Assembly: GCA_050302175.1 (NCBI GenBank) | Contig: JBNLAN010000013.1 | Span: forward strand, 62,001 to 126,000 | Direction of reading: 5' to 3' | Length of the DNA: 64,000 nucleotides | Origin: JBNLAN01 sp050302175 | Lineage (GTDB): Bacteria; Pseudomonadota; Zetaproteobacteria; Mariprofundales; Mariprofundaceae | Shown here: positions 49,645-57,536 of the stretch, piece by piece | Position numbering within the stretch: position 1 is the stretch's first letter | Layout: the number at the start of each line of letters is the position of its first letter | Made by a program: the position numbers and the translations under genes | Notes under the pieces: generated by a model | Databases searched by the model: none | Told to the model about the DNA's origin: nothing | The model's input: only the letters and a program-made list of their open reading frames with translations

Positions 49645-51311
49645 TAGCACGCCTTACCACGCTCAAGCATCTGCGCCGCGTGTCTCAGGCTCTCTTCGTT
49701 TTTACCGCCAAGCATCCGCGCAATCTCATGCAATCGAGCTTCATCACCATCCGCTTTCTCAAGCAATGTTTTGGTGCGGCTGTCATCCTGCGCCTTGCGG
49801 ATGCAAACCTGATGATCCGCACAGGACGCCACCTGCGGCAGATGCGACACCACAAACACCTGCCGTTCGCGGCCCATTGCAGCCAGCAATTCGCCCACAC
49901 ACCAGGCAGTTTCACCGCCGATGCCGACATCCACCTCATCGAATACTGCAATGTGCGGCGCATTTGCCAGCGCACCGCAACCCTTCAGGGCGAGCACAAA
50001 ACGCGATAGCTCGCCACCGGAAGCAATGGCGGAGAGCGCCCGAAAAGGTTCGCCGGGATTGGAGGCTGCCAGAAACTGCAGGCGGTCGAACCCGGTGGCG
50101 ACCCATGCCGATTCATCGTCGCTCAGAGCTTCGACATCCACTTCAATCTGCATCCCTGCCAGACCGAGCTTATCCAGAAACGGACGCAGATTCGCAACCA
50201 GTGCTTTCCCCGATTGCTGCCGTGCTTCGCTGAGAGCGCCTGCCGCATCGAGATACTTTTCACGCGCCTCATACAGCGCCTTACTCAGCGTCTCCTCATC
50301 CCACTCCGCTGTTTCGAGCAACGACAACTTCTCTTCCCACTCCTGCATTAGCGCAAGCAGGCCTGCCTCATCGGTGTGATGCCTGCGCATGGCTTCACGC
50401 AGATCGGCCAGGCGATTCTCGGTTTGTTGTAAAGACTCGGGATCGAATTCGATATCGAGTGCATCGCGAAGTGTTGGCTCCAGCTCGCCGAGTAGCGCAT
50501 CAATCTGTGCAAACAGACTGGAGCCTTCTCGCAGAGAAGGGTGAAATTCGGCCACAGCGTCGACGCCATGTGCCGCACGCCCCAGCAATTCGCGTACATT
50601 GTGCTCTCCCGCATCAAGCAACTCGATGGCAGCAGCCGCGGCAGACTGAATCTGGGCAAAATGGCGGGCGGCATCCACCTCGGTTTGCAGTTTATCCTCA
50701 AGCCCCACTTCAGGGGCAAGCGCCTGCAGACGCTTCAACTCCTCCCGCATCCAGGCTTCCTGCTGTTCGGTATCGCCACGTTCGGAAGAGAGGGCTTCCA
50801 GTGCCTTTTTCGCTTTTCGCCACACGGCATATGCCTGTGACACCACCTCAATCATTGCAGGCGCAACCCCGGCATCAATGATATTGCGTTGGAAATCGGA
50901 CTGGTGCAGCGCCTGATGCTCATGCTGGCCATGCAGATCAAGGCAGAGGTCGCCAATCTGTTGCAGCAGGCGCATCGGGCTCGGCACCCCGTTCACGTAC
51001 GCTTTGGAGCGGCCATCGGCATCGATAATGCGCCGCAGCAACAACTGCGCTTCCGGCTCAATGCCCTGCTCCTGCAACAGCGCCGCAAGCCGGGGGTCAT
51101 CACTTTCGAGGGTGGCTGAAATCTCTGCCTGTTTGGCGCCATGGCGCACCCAGTCCGCTCGGGCACGGGTTCCGAATGCTGCCCCCAACGCATCCACCAG
51201 AATCGATTTTCCGGCACCGGTTTCTCCGGTAAACACTGTCATGCCGCCGGTGAAGTCCACCCGCACCTCTTCCATCAGGGCAAACTGCCGGATGAGCAGC
51301 TCCGTCAGCAT
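49644..51311 (-). CDS. recN: DNA repair protein RecN
   Basis: 555 aa SMC-like ATPase. Walker A GETGAGKSILVDAL near the N-terminus, two coiled-coil arms in the centre, signature LSAIASGGELSRFVLALK and Walker B IAVFDEVDVGIGG, then HLPQVAS. It joins DNA ends in double-strand break repair. It lies 6 bases after the NAD kinase gene and is coupled to the acetyltransferase by TAATG. Confidence 0.96.
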   Translation of the reverse strand: MLTELLIRQFALMEEVRVDFTGGMTVFTGETGAGKSILVDALGAAFGTRARADWVRHGAKQAEISATLESDDPRLAALLQEQGIEPEAQLLLRRIIDADGRSKAYVNGVPSPMRLLQQIGDLCLDLHGQHEHQALHQSDFQRNIIDAGVAPAMIEVVSQAYAVWRKAKKALEALSSERGDTEQQEAWMREELKRLQALAPEVGLEDKLQTEVDAARHFAQIQSAAAAAIELLDAGEHNVRELLGRAAHGVDAVAEFHPSLREGSSLFAQIDALLGELEPTLRDALDIEFDPESLQQTENRLADLREAMRRHHTDEAGLLALMQEWEEKLSLLETAEWDEETLSKALYEAREKYLDAAGALSEARQQSGKALVANLRPFLDKLGLAGMQIEVDVEALSDDESAWVATGFDRLQFLAASNPGEPFRALSAIASGGELSRFVLALKGCGALANAPHIAVFDEVDVGIGGETAWCVGELLAAMGRERQVFVVSHLPQVASCADHQVCIRKAQDDSRTKTLLEKADGDEARLHEIARMLGGKNEESLRHAAQMLERGKAC

Positions 51312-51317
51312 CGCTGC

Positions 51318-52157
51318 TTAATCCGCCTGCCCGGCCCACTTCAGCTTGGAGCGAAGCACCTCGTAATAGTGCCTCTCGGGCAGATAAACCAAGGAAATAG
51401 AACCGCCTTTCTCGACGCGAATACGATCCCCGGCATTGAGTGTGCGATGTTCCTGCCCATCAAGATTCAAAGCTGCAGGGCTGGGGCTTTCGATTACATG
51501 CAGGTCAATCGGATCATTGGCAGGCACAACCACCGGCCGGTTGGAGAGCACATGTGGGCAGATCGGCACCACCGAAATGGCATCGACATCCGGATGCACA
51601 ATCGGCCCGCCTGCTGAAAGCGCATAGGCGGTGGAGCCGGACGGTGTCGCCAGCACGATGCCATCGGCACGCATACGAAACACAAACTGCCCGCGTACAT
51701 GCACCTCAAATTCGATCATGCGGGGATGGTCATTACGTTGCAGCACCACATCGTTGATCGCAAAACCGTCGCTTCCGGATTCATGCACTTTCAGGCTAAA
51801 GCGCCGCCTGACCTTGCCTTTGCCGTCCAGCACCTTGCCGACGAAATCGAGCATACCCACAGCCGGAGCTTCGGTGAGAAAGCCGAGCCTGCCGAGGTTG
51901 ATTCCCAGAATCGGAACATCGCTTCCGATAAAGCGGCGACCAATATGCAGCAGCGTGCCATCACCCCCCAGCACAATCATCAGATCAATATGATCGGCGA
52001 TCTCGGCGAGCGGAACAACCGCCTGCGGCTCCAGCTCCTCCAGCTCTTCGGTCAAGACAACACTGCGCCCCTTGCTATGGAGCCACTCTTTTAGCTCCGC
52101 CGCTTTTTCAAGCGCCGTGGCCGCACCCGGCTTGATGCTGATACCGATGCACTTCAA
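51318..52157 (-). CDS. nadK: NAD kinase (TTG start)
   Basis: 279 aa from TTG 52157, giving LKCIGISIKPGAATALEK, the usual family start. GGDGTLLHIGRR, the conserved NDVVL, and TPSGSTAYALSAGGPIVHP are present. The frame extends upstream to 52235, but that part overlaps the preceding gene and looks unlike the family. The TTG shares TTGA with the preceding cytochrome stop, suggesting coupling. It makes NADP from NAD. Confidence 0.94.
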   Translation of the reverse strand: MKCIGISIKPGAATALEKAAELKEWLHSKGRSVVLTEELEELEPQAVVPLAEIADHIDLMIVLGGDGTLLHIGRRFIGSDVPILGINLGRLGFLTEAPAVGMLDFVGKVLDGKGKVRRRFSLKVHESGSDGFAINDVVLQRNDHPRMIEFEVHVRGQFVFRMRADGIVLATPSGSTAYALSAGGPIVHPDVDAISVVPICPHVLSNRPVVVPANDPIDLHVIESPSPAALNLDGQEHRTLNAGDRIRVEKGGSISLVYLPERHYYEVLRSKLKWAGQAD

Positions 52158-52435
52158 CGCTTGCCCACCATGGAGTTCTCGGGCTGACGATGACACAGAA
52201 AGCACTGGTCGGCCCTGGTATGTTGCGCCGGCCACGGTTTGATGCCACCGGCATCATGGCAATGCTTGCACGCTTCCCGGGAGGTGACTTTGATATGGGT
52301 TTCATCGTTTGGGGTGGGCTTCGTGGTCCGCTCGGAAGTCCCAAGCACCAGCAACAACACAACGGCGGCGACCACGCCGACAAAAATCAAATCCCGCTTG
52401 CCGGGCTTCCAGCCCTGTTGCTCTGTTTCAGACAT
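52154..52435 (-). CDS. Small membrane-anchored diheme cytochrome c
   Basis: 93 aa. A cytoplasmic basic N-terminus, one membrane helix (about 15-35, IFVGVVAAVVLLLVLG), then two heme sites CKHCH and CFLCH in a short periplasmic tail. ATG 52435 follows GGGAG at 5 bases; the frame is open further up but without a site. It resembles a minimal NapC/NrfH-type or triheme-anchor protein. It overlaps the NAD kinase start. Electron partner unknown. Confidence 0.75.
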   Translation of the reverse strand: MSETEQQGWKPGKRDLIFVGVVAAVVLLLVLGTSERTTKPTPNDETHIKVTSREACKHCHDAGGIKPWPAQHTRADQCFLCHRQPENSMVGKR

Positions 52436-52642
52436 GTCGACTCCCGTATCTCTCTGCTTCGGCGCTGGCATGCAGTATCCAGACCTCACCCTGCAATGGC
52501 AATCCCACAATGTGAAGTGCGCTCCGTAATTTTCCGGCTTATGCCCGCATTTGTATTGGGTGGTTTCGCTCAGGGAATCCGCTAGCATGGCCGCCCGGGA
52601 AGCAGAAGCCTCCCGCAAGCTTCCCCTGGAGGATTTAACAAC

Positions 52643-53224
52643 ATGAAAATTTTTACGGATCATCGCTGGACCATTGGTGCCGGGTTCATTCTCACGCTGG
52701 TGCTGGCCTTTATCGGCATTAAAATGACCATCGCAAACGGTGGCATGTACGACGGCATGGATGTGTACGGCCTGATGCGCTGGGGCCATTTTCTGGCAGG
52801 CATCACCTGGATTGGCTTGCTCTACTATTTCAATTTTGTGCAGGTCCCGGCCTTAGGTGGCGTCACGCCTGAAACCAAGGCCGACATCTTTAAAGAGGGC
52901 TCCATCGTGCGCCGTGCGCTTTGGTGGTTTCGCTGGGGTGCGATGTTCACCCTGATTTTCGGCCTGCTGCTGCTGCATGGTTTGGGCAAAGGCGCTGGAA
53001 CCGATATCTACATTGGCGCCGCTTTCGGCATCATTATGTGGTTCAATGTCTGGTTCATCATCTGGCCAGCCCAGAAAAAAGTAATCGGCATTGTTGAGGC
53101 AACGGCTGAAGAAAAGGCCGCTGCCGGCAAACGCGCATTGATTGCCAGCCGCACCAACACGCTGCTCTCGATTCCGATGCTGTTTTTCATGGCCTCTTCG
53201 GCACACTTTCCGGTGTTTCCGTAA
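52643..53224 (+). CDS. Urate hydroxylase PuuD-like membrane domain protein
   Basis: 193 aa with about five membrane helices and the PuuD N-terminal pattern (LMRWGHFLAGITWIGLLYYFNFVQVPAL, WWFRWGAMFTLIFGLLLLH, MLFFMASSAHFP). Histidines in RWGHFLAG and SSAHFP are placed for heme or metal binding. The C-terminal cytochrome domain of true PuuD is absent. It diverges from the diheme cytochrome gene by 207 bases, so the two could pair as a redox unit; that is inference. Confidence 0.75.
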   Translation: MKIFTDHRWTIGAGFILTLVLAFIGIKMTIANGGMYDGMDVYGLMRWGHFLAGITWIGLLYYFNFVQVPALGGVTPETKADIFKEGSIVRRALWWFRWGAMFTLIFGLLLLHGLGKGAGTDIYIGAAFGIIMWFNVWFIIWPAQKKVIGIVEATAEEKAAAGKRALIASRTNTLLSIPMLFFMASSAHFPVFP

Positions 53225-53241
53225 GGGCTAACGCAACAGAC

Positions 53242-53271
53242 AAAAGGGCGCTCGGTTGAGCGCCCTTTTTT
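53242..53271 (+). terminator. Rho-independent terminator
   Basis: AAAAGGGCGCTC-GGTT-GAGCGCCCTTTT, a 12-bp stem running into a T-run, 17 bases after the membrane protein stop. Confidence 0.93.
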
Positions 53272-53318
53272 ATGCCTCTGCTGGATTTTGTCGTCCCGCA
53301 CATCTACTGTTCCCTGCC

Positions 53319-53888
53319 ATGAATTTACCGAAACTTATCCTGCTCGACCGCGATGGGGTCATCAATTTCGACTCTCCCGACTATATCCTCGCCCCCGAGC
53401 AGTGGCTGCCTGTTCCCGGTTCGCTTGAAGCGATTGCCCGGCTAAACAGGGCAGGCACCAAGGTCGCCATCTGCAGCAACCAGTCGGGAGTCGGGCGCGG
53501 CATGATGAGCGAAAAGACATTCCAGGCGATTCACGCCAGAATGATTGATATGATCGAAAAGGCCGGAGGAGTGATCGCCTACACCGCCTATTGTCCGCAT
53601 GCGCCGGAGGCAGGCTGCGACTGCCGCAAACCCAAGCCGGGCCTGATCCATGAAACCCTTCAGGCGCTTGGTTTCTCTGATCGCAAATCCGACGCCCTGT
53701 TCATTGGAGACTCCACGCGCGATGTAGAGGCAGCGCATGCTGCGGGTATAGCATCAATGCTGGTGCAGAGCGGCTATGGCGATGCCGCAGCCATTCTTGA
53801 AAAATGCCGCCGCATTGAGCCGGAAATTCGGACATTTCCCGATCTGGCAACAGCGGTTGAAACCCTGCTGACAGGAGAGTCCTCATGA
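53319..53888 (+). CDS. gmhB: D-glycero-beta-D-manno-heptose-1,7-bisphosphate 7-phosphatase
   Basis: 189 aa HAD-superfamily enzyme of lipopolysaccharide heptose synthesis. Nucleophile Asp in LLDRDGVIN, zinc-binding Cys/His loop CPHAPEAGCDCRKP, FIGDSTRDVEAAHAAG. ATG 53319 (MNLPKLILLDRDG) is chosen. It overlaps plsC by 4 bases (ATGA). Confidence 0.93.
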   Translation: MNLPKLILLDRDGVINFDSPDYILAPEQWLPVPGSLEAIARLNRAGTKVAICSNQSGVGRGMMSEKTFQAIHARMIDMIEKAGGVIAYTAYCPHAPEAGCDCRKPKPGLIHETLQALGFSDRKSDALFIGDSTRDVEAAHAAGIASMLVQSGYGDAAAILEKCRRIEPEIRTFPDLATAVETLLTGESS

Positions 53889-54601
53889 ATGCCATCCGCT
53901 CGGCCCTGTTCAATCTCTGTTTTTTCCTGACAACCCCGTTTTATGCCCTGATGGTTACTTTTTCACGCCTGTTCGGGTTTTCCGCAGCGTGGTTCTGGGC
54001 AACCTACTGGTCGCGCTCTTTGATGTTCATGGCGCGTATCTGCTGTGGCATTCGCATCGAGGTGGAAGGGCGCGAACATATGCCAAAGGAGGCGTGCGTG
54101 GTGATGGCCAAGCATCAATCGACGCTGGAAACCCTTGCCATGCCATCGCTGACGCCACCGTTTGTCTGGATTCTTAAACGTGAACTTTTTTATATTCCAC
54201 TCTTTGGCTGGGCGCTGTGGGCCCTGAACGCAATTGCCATCCGCCGCGGCAATCCGCGCGAAGCGCTCAAGCAGGTGATCGAGCAGGGCAAGGCTTTTCT
54301 CGCAAAGGGGCGCTGGGTCATCGTATTCCCGGAGGGCACCCGCACCGCCGCCGGCGAAACCGGCAGCTATCAGCCCGGCGGTATCGTGCTCGCCGCCAAG
54401 GCCGGAGTCGGCATCCTGCCTCTGGCACACAATGCCGGGGTGCACTGGCCCAAGCGCGGATTTATCAAAACTCCGGGGGTGGTTCGCGTACGTTTTCTTC
54501 CGTTTATTCCGGCAGAGAGAGTGGCCGCGACCCCGCGCAACGAGTTGCTGGAAGAGATCAAGGCCCAAATCGAATCAGCCACCCGTGAATTGGGTGGCTG
54601 A
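53885..54601 (+). CDS. plsC: 1-acyl-sn-glycerol-3-phosphate acyltransferase
   Basis: 238 aa. Two N-terminal membrane helices, acyltransferase motif I AKHQSTLETLAM (Hx4E variant that is common in this group), motif III FPEGTRTAAGE, and PKRGFIKTPGVV. It makes phosphatidate from lysophosphatidate. Coupled to gmhB. Confidence 0.93.
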   Translation: MNAIRSALFNLCFFLTTPFYALMVTFSRLFGFSAAWFWATYWSRSLMFMARICCGIRIEVEGREHMPKEACVVMAKHQSTLETLAMPSLTPPFVWILKRELFYIPLFGWALWALNAIAIRRGNPREALKQVIEQGKAFLAKGRWVIVFPEGTRTAAGETGSYQPGGIVLAAKAGVGILPLAHNAGVHWPKRGFIKTPGVVRVRFLPFIPAERVAATPRNELLEEIKAQIESATRELGG

Positions 54602-54632
54602 CCGTTTCGAGGGATAACCTTACGAAAAAAGA

Positions 54633-54686
54633 AAAGCGACGGCAGAACCAAGGAGGGGGGGTGAAAGAGGAGTCTGCCGTCGCTTT
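54633..54686 (+). other. Long hairpin with G-rich, SD-like loop
   Basis: AAAGCGACGGCAGA (54633-54646) pairs perfectly with TCTGCCGTCGCTTT (54673-54686) across a 26-base purine-rich loop that holds AAGGAGG followed by a G-run. There is no U-run, so a plain terminator is unlikely. It lies between plsC and the Dabb gene. Confidence 0.5.
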
Positions 54687-54816
54687 CCGAAACCAATGTC
54701 TCGGTTGGCGCAATCATACACAGGCAATATGACATGGGTGTGATTCCCGTCACCTGTGCGAATTTTTTTCATTCAGGCCCGGTCTGCAGGCCAGGCAGAC
54801 CCGAAAAGGAGCTCTT

Positions 54817-55107
54817 ATGGTCAGGCATATTGTACTCTGGAAACTAAAAGAGACCGACAAAGCTGAAAACGCAGCTGAGATGAAACGCAGGCTGGAAGCC
54901 CTGCGAGGTAACATTCCCGGATTGCTTGAGCTTGAGGTAGGCCTTGATAGCAGTGGTGCCGAGGCGGCAGCCGATATTTCGCTCTATTCGACACTGGAGA
55001 GCTGGGAGGCATTGCGGGTCTACCAGATTCACCCCCTGCATCAGGATGTCGCCGCATTTGTCGGCACGATCACAAAGGAGCGACGCGTTTCCGATTACGA
55101 AATCTGA
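54817..55107 (+). CDS. Dabb (stress-responsive A/B barrel) family protein
   Basis: 96 aa. MVRHIVLWKLKE opening, DISLYSTLESWEALRVYQIHPLHQDVAAFV, typical of dimeric A/B-barrel Dabb proteins. AAAAGGAG precedes the ATG. Function of bacterial members is mostly unknown. It stands alone before corA. Confidence 0.9.
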   Translation: MVRHIVLWKLKETDKAENAAEMKRRLEALRGNIPGLLELEVGLDSSGAEAAADISLYSTLESWEALRVYQIHPLHQDVAAFVGTITKERRVSDYEI

Positions 55108-55182
55108 CCCTGTTTATGCTCTCCGGCATCATATGACCTATGCTTACAGCAAGCTTGCAGCGTTGTTGCCAAGGAGGAGAGC

Positions 55183-56115
55183 ATGGATTTGTCGGAACAC
55201 AACATCATTGCCCAGAGACTTGAAACCATGGCGCAGTTGCCACCGGAGGAGGCCATGCAGGCAACCGGTGTTATTCTCAGGGTTGCCAATCCGGATAGCA
55301 CTCTCATGGAGGCCATACAGGCTCGTTTCAATCTGGATGCCTTGCAAGTGAAGGACACTCTGAACGCTTCGCATCCGCCCCATTTTTTCCCCCTTCACCA
55401 AGGCTTTCACCTGATTCTTCGTTTTCCTGTGCATATAGACGCAGACCGGGAACATGAATTCGACCTGACCAGTATTTCGCTGCTGGTGGATGAGCGAATG
55501 TGTGCATTGATCTGGCCGGGCGATCGTTACCATGTTTTCCCGGACCAGGAGATCTCCGGCAAGAGCACGAACGATACAGCCGTTCGTATCATCCACACGC
55601 TGGTGAACCGCCTGCTGTACCGTGTACATGAATTGCGCGACGAGATGGACGACCTGGAAGACGATTCCCTCGAAGATGCTGAACGGGCCGACCTGCAAAC
55701 ATTGTTACGTATTCGTAAAGCGCTTGCCTCGCTGGCGCGGGCGGCTCAGGCAAACCATTTTGCACTTGAGAAACTTGCCGCCAGGCCGGAATACAACGAC
55801 AACGTCCGTCTTTCGGATGCCATGGAGCATATGCGCCGTGCCACCGTTTTCGCCGAAACCAAGGCGGAACATGCGCTGATCGTCATGCAGGCCATTCAAT
55901 CGATGGTCGGGCAGAAACTTAACGAAGTAATGAAATTCCTTGCCATGATTACGTTTGTGCTGACTCCCCTGGCTGTTATTACCGGAATCTTCGGCATGAA
56001 TTTTAAGCACATGGATATTCTTGCCTTGCCATGGGGATTTGCCGCGACCCTGTGGGGAATGCTCGCCATCGGCATCGGGTTGCTGCTTTTCTTCAAAAAC
56101 AAGAAGTGGTGGTAG
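55183..56115 (+). CDS. corA: CorA-type magnesium/metal-ion transporter
   Basis: 310 aa. A cytoplasmic alpha/beta funnel and long coiled stalk helix (LRDEMDDLEDDSLEDAE...), then two C-terminal membrane helices with the GMN motif at the first loop (GIFGMNFKHMD) and a basic end (FFKNKKWW). Some relatives move zinc or cobalt; magnesium is likely. Confidence 0.88.
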   Translation: MDLSEHNIIAQRLETMAQLPPEEAMQATGVILRVANPDSTLMEAIQARFNLDALQVKDTLNASHPPHFFPLHQGFHLILRFPVHIDADREHEFDLTSISLLVDERMCALIWPGDRYHVFPDQEISGKSTNDTAVRIIHTLVNRLLYRVHELRDEMDDLEDDSLEDAERADLQTLLRIRKALASLARAAQANHFALEKLAARPEYNDNVRLSDAMEHMRRATVFAETKAEHALIVMQAIQSMVGQKLNEVMKFLAMITFVLTPLAVITGIFGMNFKHMDILALPWGFAATLWGMLAIGIGLLLFFKNKKWW

Positions 56116-56119
56116 CCGC

Positions 56120-57169
56120 CTAGAGATCAAGCGTTACGCTTCCCTTCGGTTTGGAACAACAAATCAGGATATCACTATCCTCCGGCAAAGCTGGCGCCGC
56201 CCCTTCATAGATGACTTCCCCCTCGATCAATGTGCACTTGCAGGTGTGGCACATGCCGGAACGGCACCCGAAAGCAGGCGATAAACCCTGGCTCTCGGCA
56301 AACTCCAGCAGACTCCCTGCCTCGGGGTTCCAGCGCACATTCTTACCGCTGCGGGCAAACGTTACCTCCACCGAACCGGCAGGCACCTCTTTTTTCCCGG
56401 CTGGCGGAGGCCCCTCTTTCAGCACGGTCGCCGGACCGAAGTTTTCGTAATGGATGCGCACTTCCGGCACATCCCAATCCAGCAGGCCGTTGTATATGGC
56501 TTTCATAAAGCCGGTTGGGCCGCACAAATAGAATTCGAAGTCGTTATTCGGCAGTAGTGATGCGATCAGGGGTATGTCTATCCGACCGGCTGTATCGAAA
56601 TCGCGGTTCGGCTCATCTTCCGGCAGCGGACGGCTATAGCAGATATGTGCATGTACATTGGCATGTTGTGCGGCAAGGTTTCGAACGATCTTTCCGAAGG
56701 CATGCTCCGCCCCGTTGCGAGCCGAGTGCAGAAACCAGACCTGACGCTGTGGTTGCCGCTCGACAATAAAATCCAGCATCGCCAGCATCGGCGTAATCCC
56801 CACGCCGCCGCTGATCAGGGCGACCGGCACATCGCTTTGGCGATCAAGATGAAACAATCCGGACGGCATCATCACTTCCAGCTGCGAGCCCTTCTTCACC
56901 CGTTCGTGGAAATGGCGTGATGCAAGGCCGCGCGCTTCTTTCTTGATGCTGACGCGGTAATAGCTGCGTCCCGGTGCCTCCGACAAGGTATAGGTGCGGA
57001 TGATGGGAACCGCTTCTCCCTCGATGTGCAATCGAAAAGTCAGGAACTGCCCCGGCTCGAACTCCGGCAGTTCGCCGCCATCTTCCGGTTCCAGATAAAA
57101 CGATACAATGGTGCTGCTTTCCGCATGCCTGCGTGCGACCCTGAAATTTCGGAACCCCTGCCAGCCCAT
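56120..57169 (-). CDS. Ferredoxin-NADP reductase-like enzyme with C-terminal 2Fe-2S domain
   Basis: 349 aa. FAD domain with RTYTLSEAPG, NAD(P) domain with ALISGGVGITPMLAML and FYLCGPTGFMKA, and a plant-type ferredoxin domain with CRSGMCHTCKC and a fourth Cys (DILICCSKPKG). The layout matches the reductase part of flavohemoglobin-like/HCR-type enzymes without a globin. It passes electrons from NAD(P)H to a partner protein not seen here. Confidence 0.88.
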   Translation of the reverse strand: MGWQGFRNFRVARRHAESSTIVSFYLEPEDGGELPEFEPGQFLTFRLHIEGEAVPIIRTYTLSEAPGRSYYRVSIKKEARGLASRHFHERVKKGSQLEVMMPSGLFHLDRQSDVPVALISGGVGITPMLAMLDFIVERQPQRQVWFLHSARNGAEHAFGKIVRNLAAQHANVHAHICYSRPLPEDEPNRDFDTAGRIDIPLIASLLPNNDFEFYLCGPTGFMKAIYNGLLDWDVPEVRIHYENFGPATVLKEGPPPAGKKEVPAGSVEVTFARSGKNVRWNPEAGSLLEFAESQGLSPAFGCRSGMCHTCKCTLIEGEVIYEGAAPALPEDSDILICCSKPKGSVTLDL

Positions 57170-57182
57170 GACCGTTTGCCCC

Positions 57183-57527
57183 CTAAAGGATCTTCAGCAC
57201 ACTCTCCGGCGGTCTGCCGAGTGCTGCCTTGCCATGATTCACAACAATGGGGCGCTCGATCAGCTTCGGATACTTCACCATCAGAGCAATAGCTTCGGCA
57301 CGCGTCAAAGAATGCCCCTTCACATGCGCCTTATATTCATCCTCTCCTTTTCGCATCAGCGCCTCCGGTTCCATTCCGAGCATTTCCAGTATGACCTCGA
57401 TCTCCGCTTCGGTAGGCAGCGTATTCAGATATTCGATCACCTCGGGCTCGATACCCCTCTCTTGCAGCAGGGCCAGAGTCTGGCGCGATTTCGAGCAGCG
57501 CGGATTGTGATAAATTTTTACGCTCAT
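57183..57527 (-). CDS. arsC: ArsC-family arsenate reductase (glutaredoxin type)
   Basis: 114 aa. MSVKIYHNPRCSKSRQTLALL with active-site Cys, then IEYLNTLPTEAEI and RPIVVNHGKAALGRPPE (Arg-binding region). YfgD-like members of the same family have other roles, so true arsenate reduction is not certain; no arsR or arsB is nearby. It lies 9 bases after the UvrD-type helicase gene. Confidence 0.85.
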   Translation of the reverse strand: MSVKIYHNPRCSKSRQTLALLQERGIEPEVIEYLNTLPTEAEIEVILEMLGMEPEALMRKGEDEYKAHVKGHSLTRAEAIALMVKYPKLIERPIVVNHGKAALGRPPESVLKIL

Positions 57528-57536
57528 TTTTCTCTC

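Noticed and set aside
52436..52789. 118-residue N-terminal extension of the diheme cytochrome frame
   Set aside because: It runs through the divergent promoter region, has no ribosome site, and its sequence is not like an exported cytochrome.
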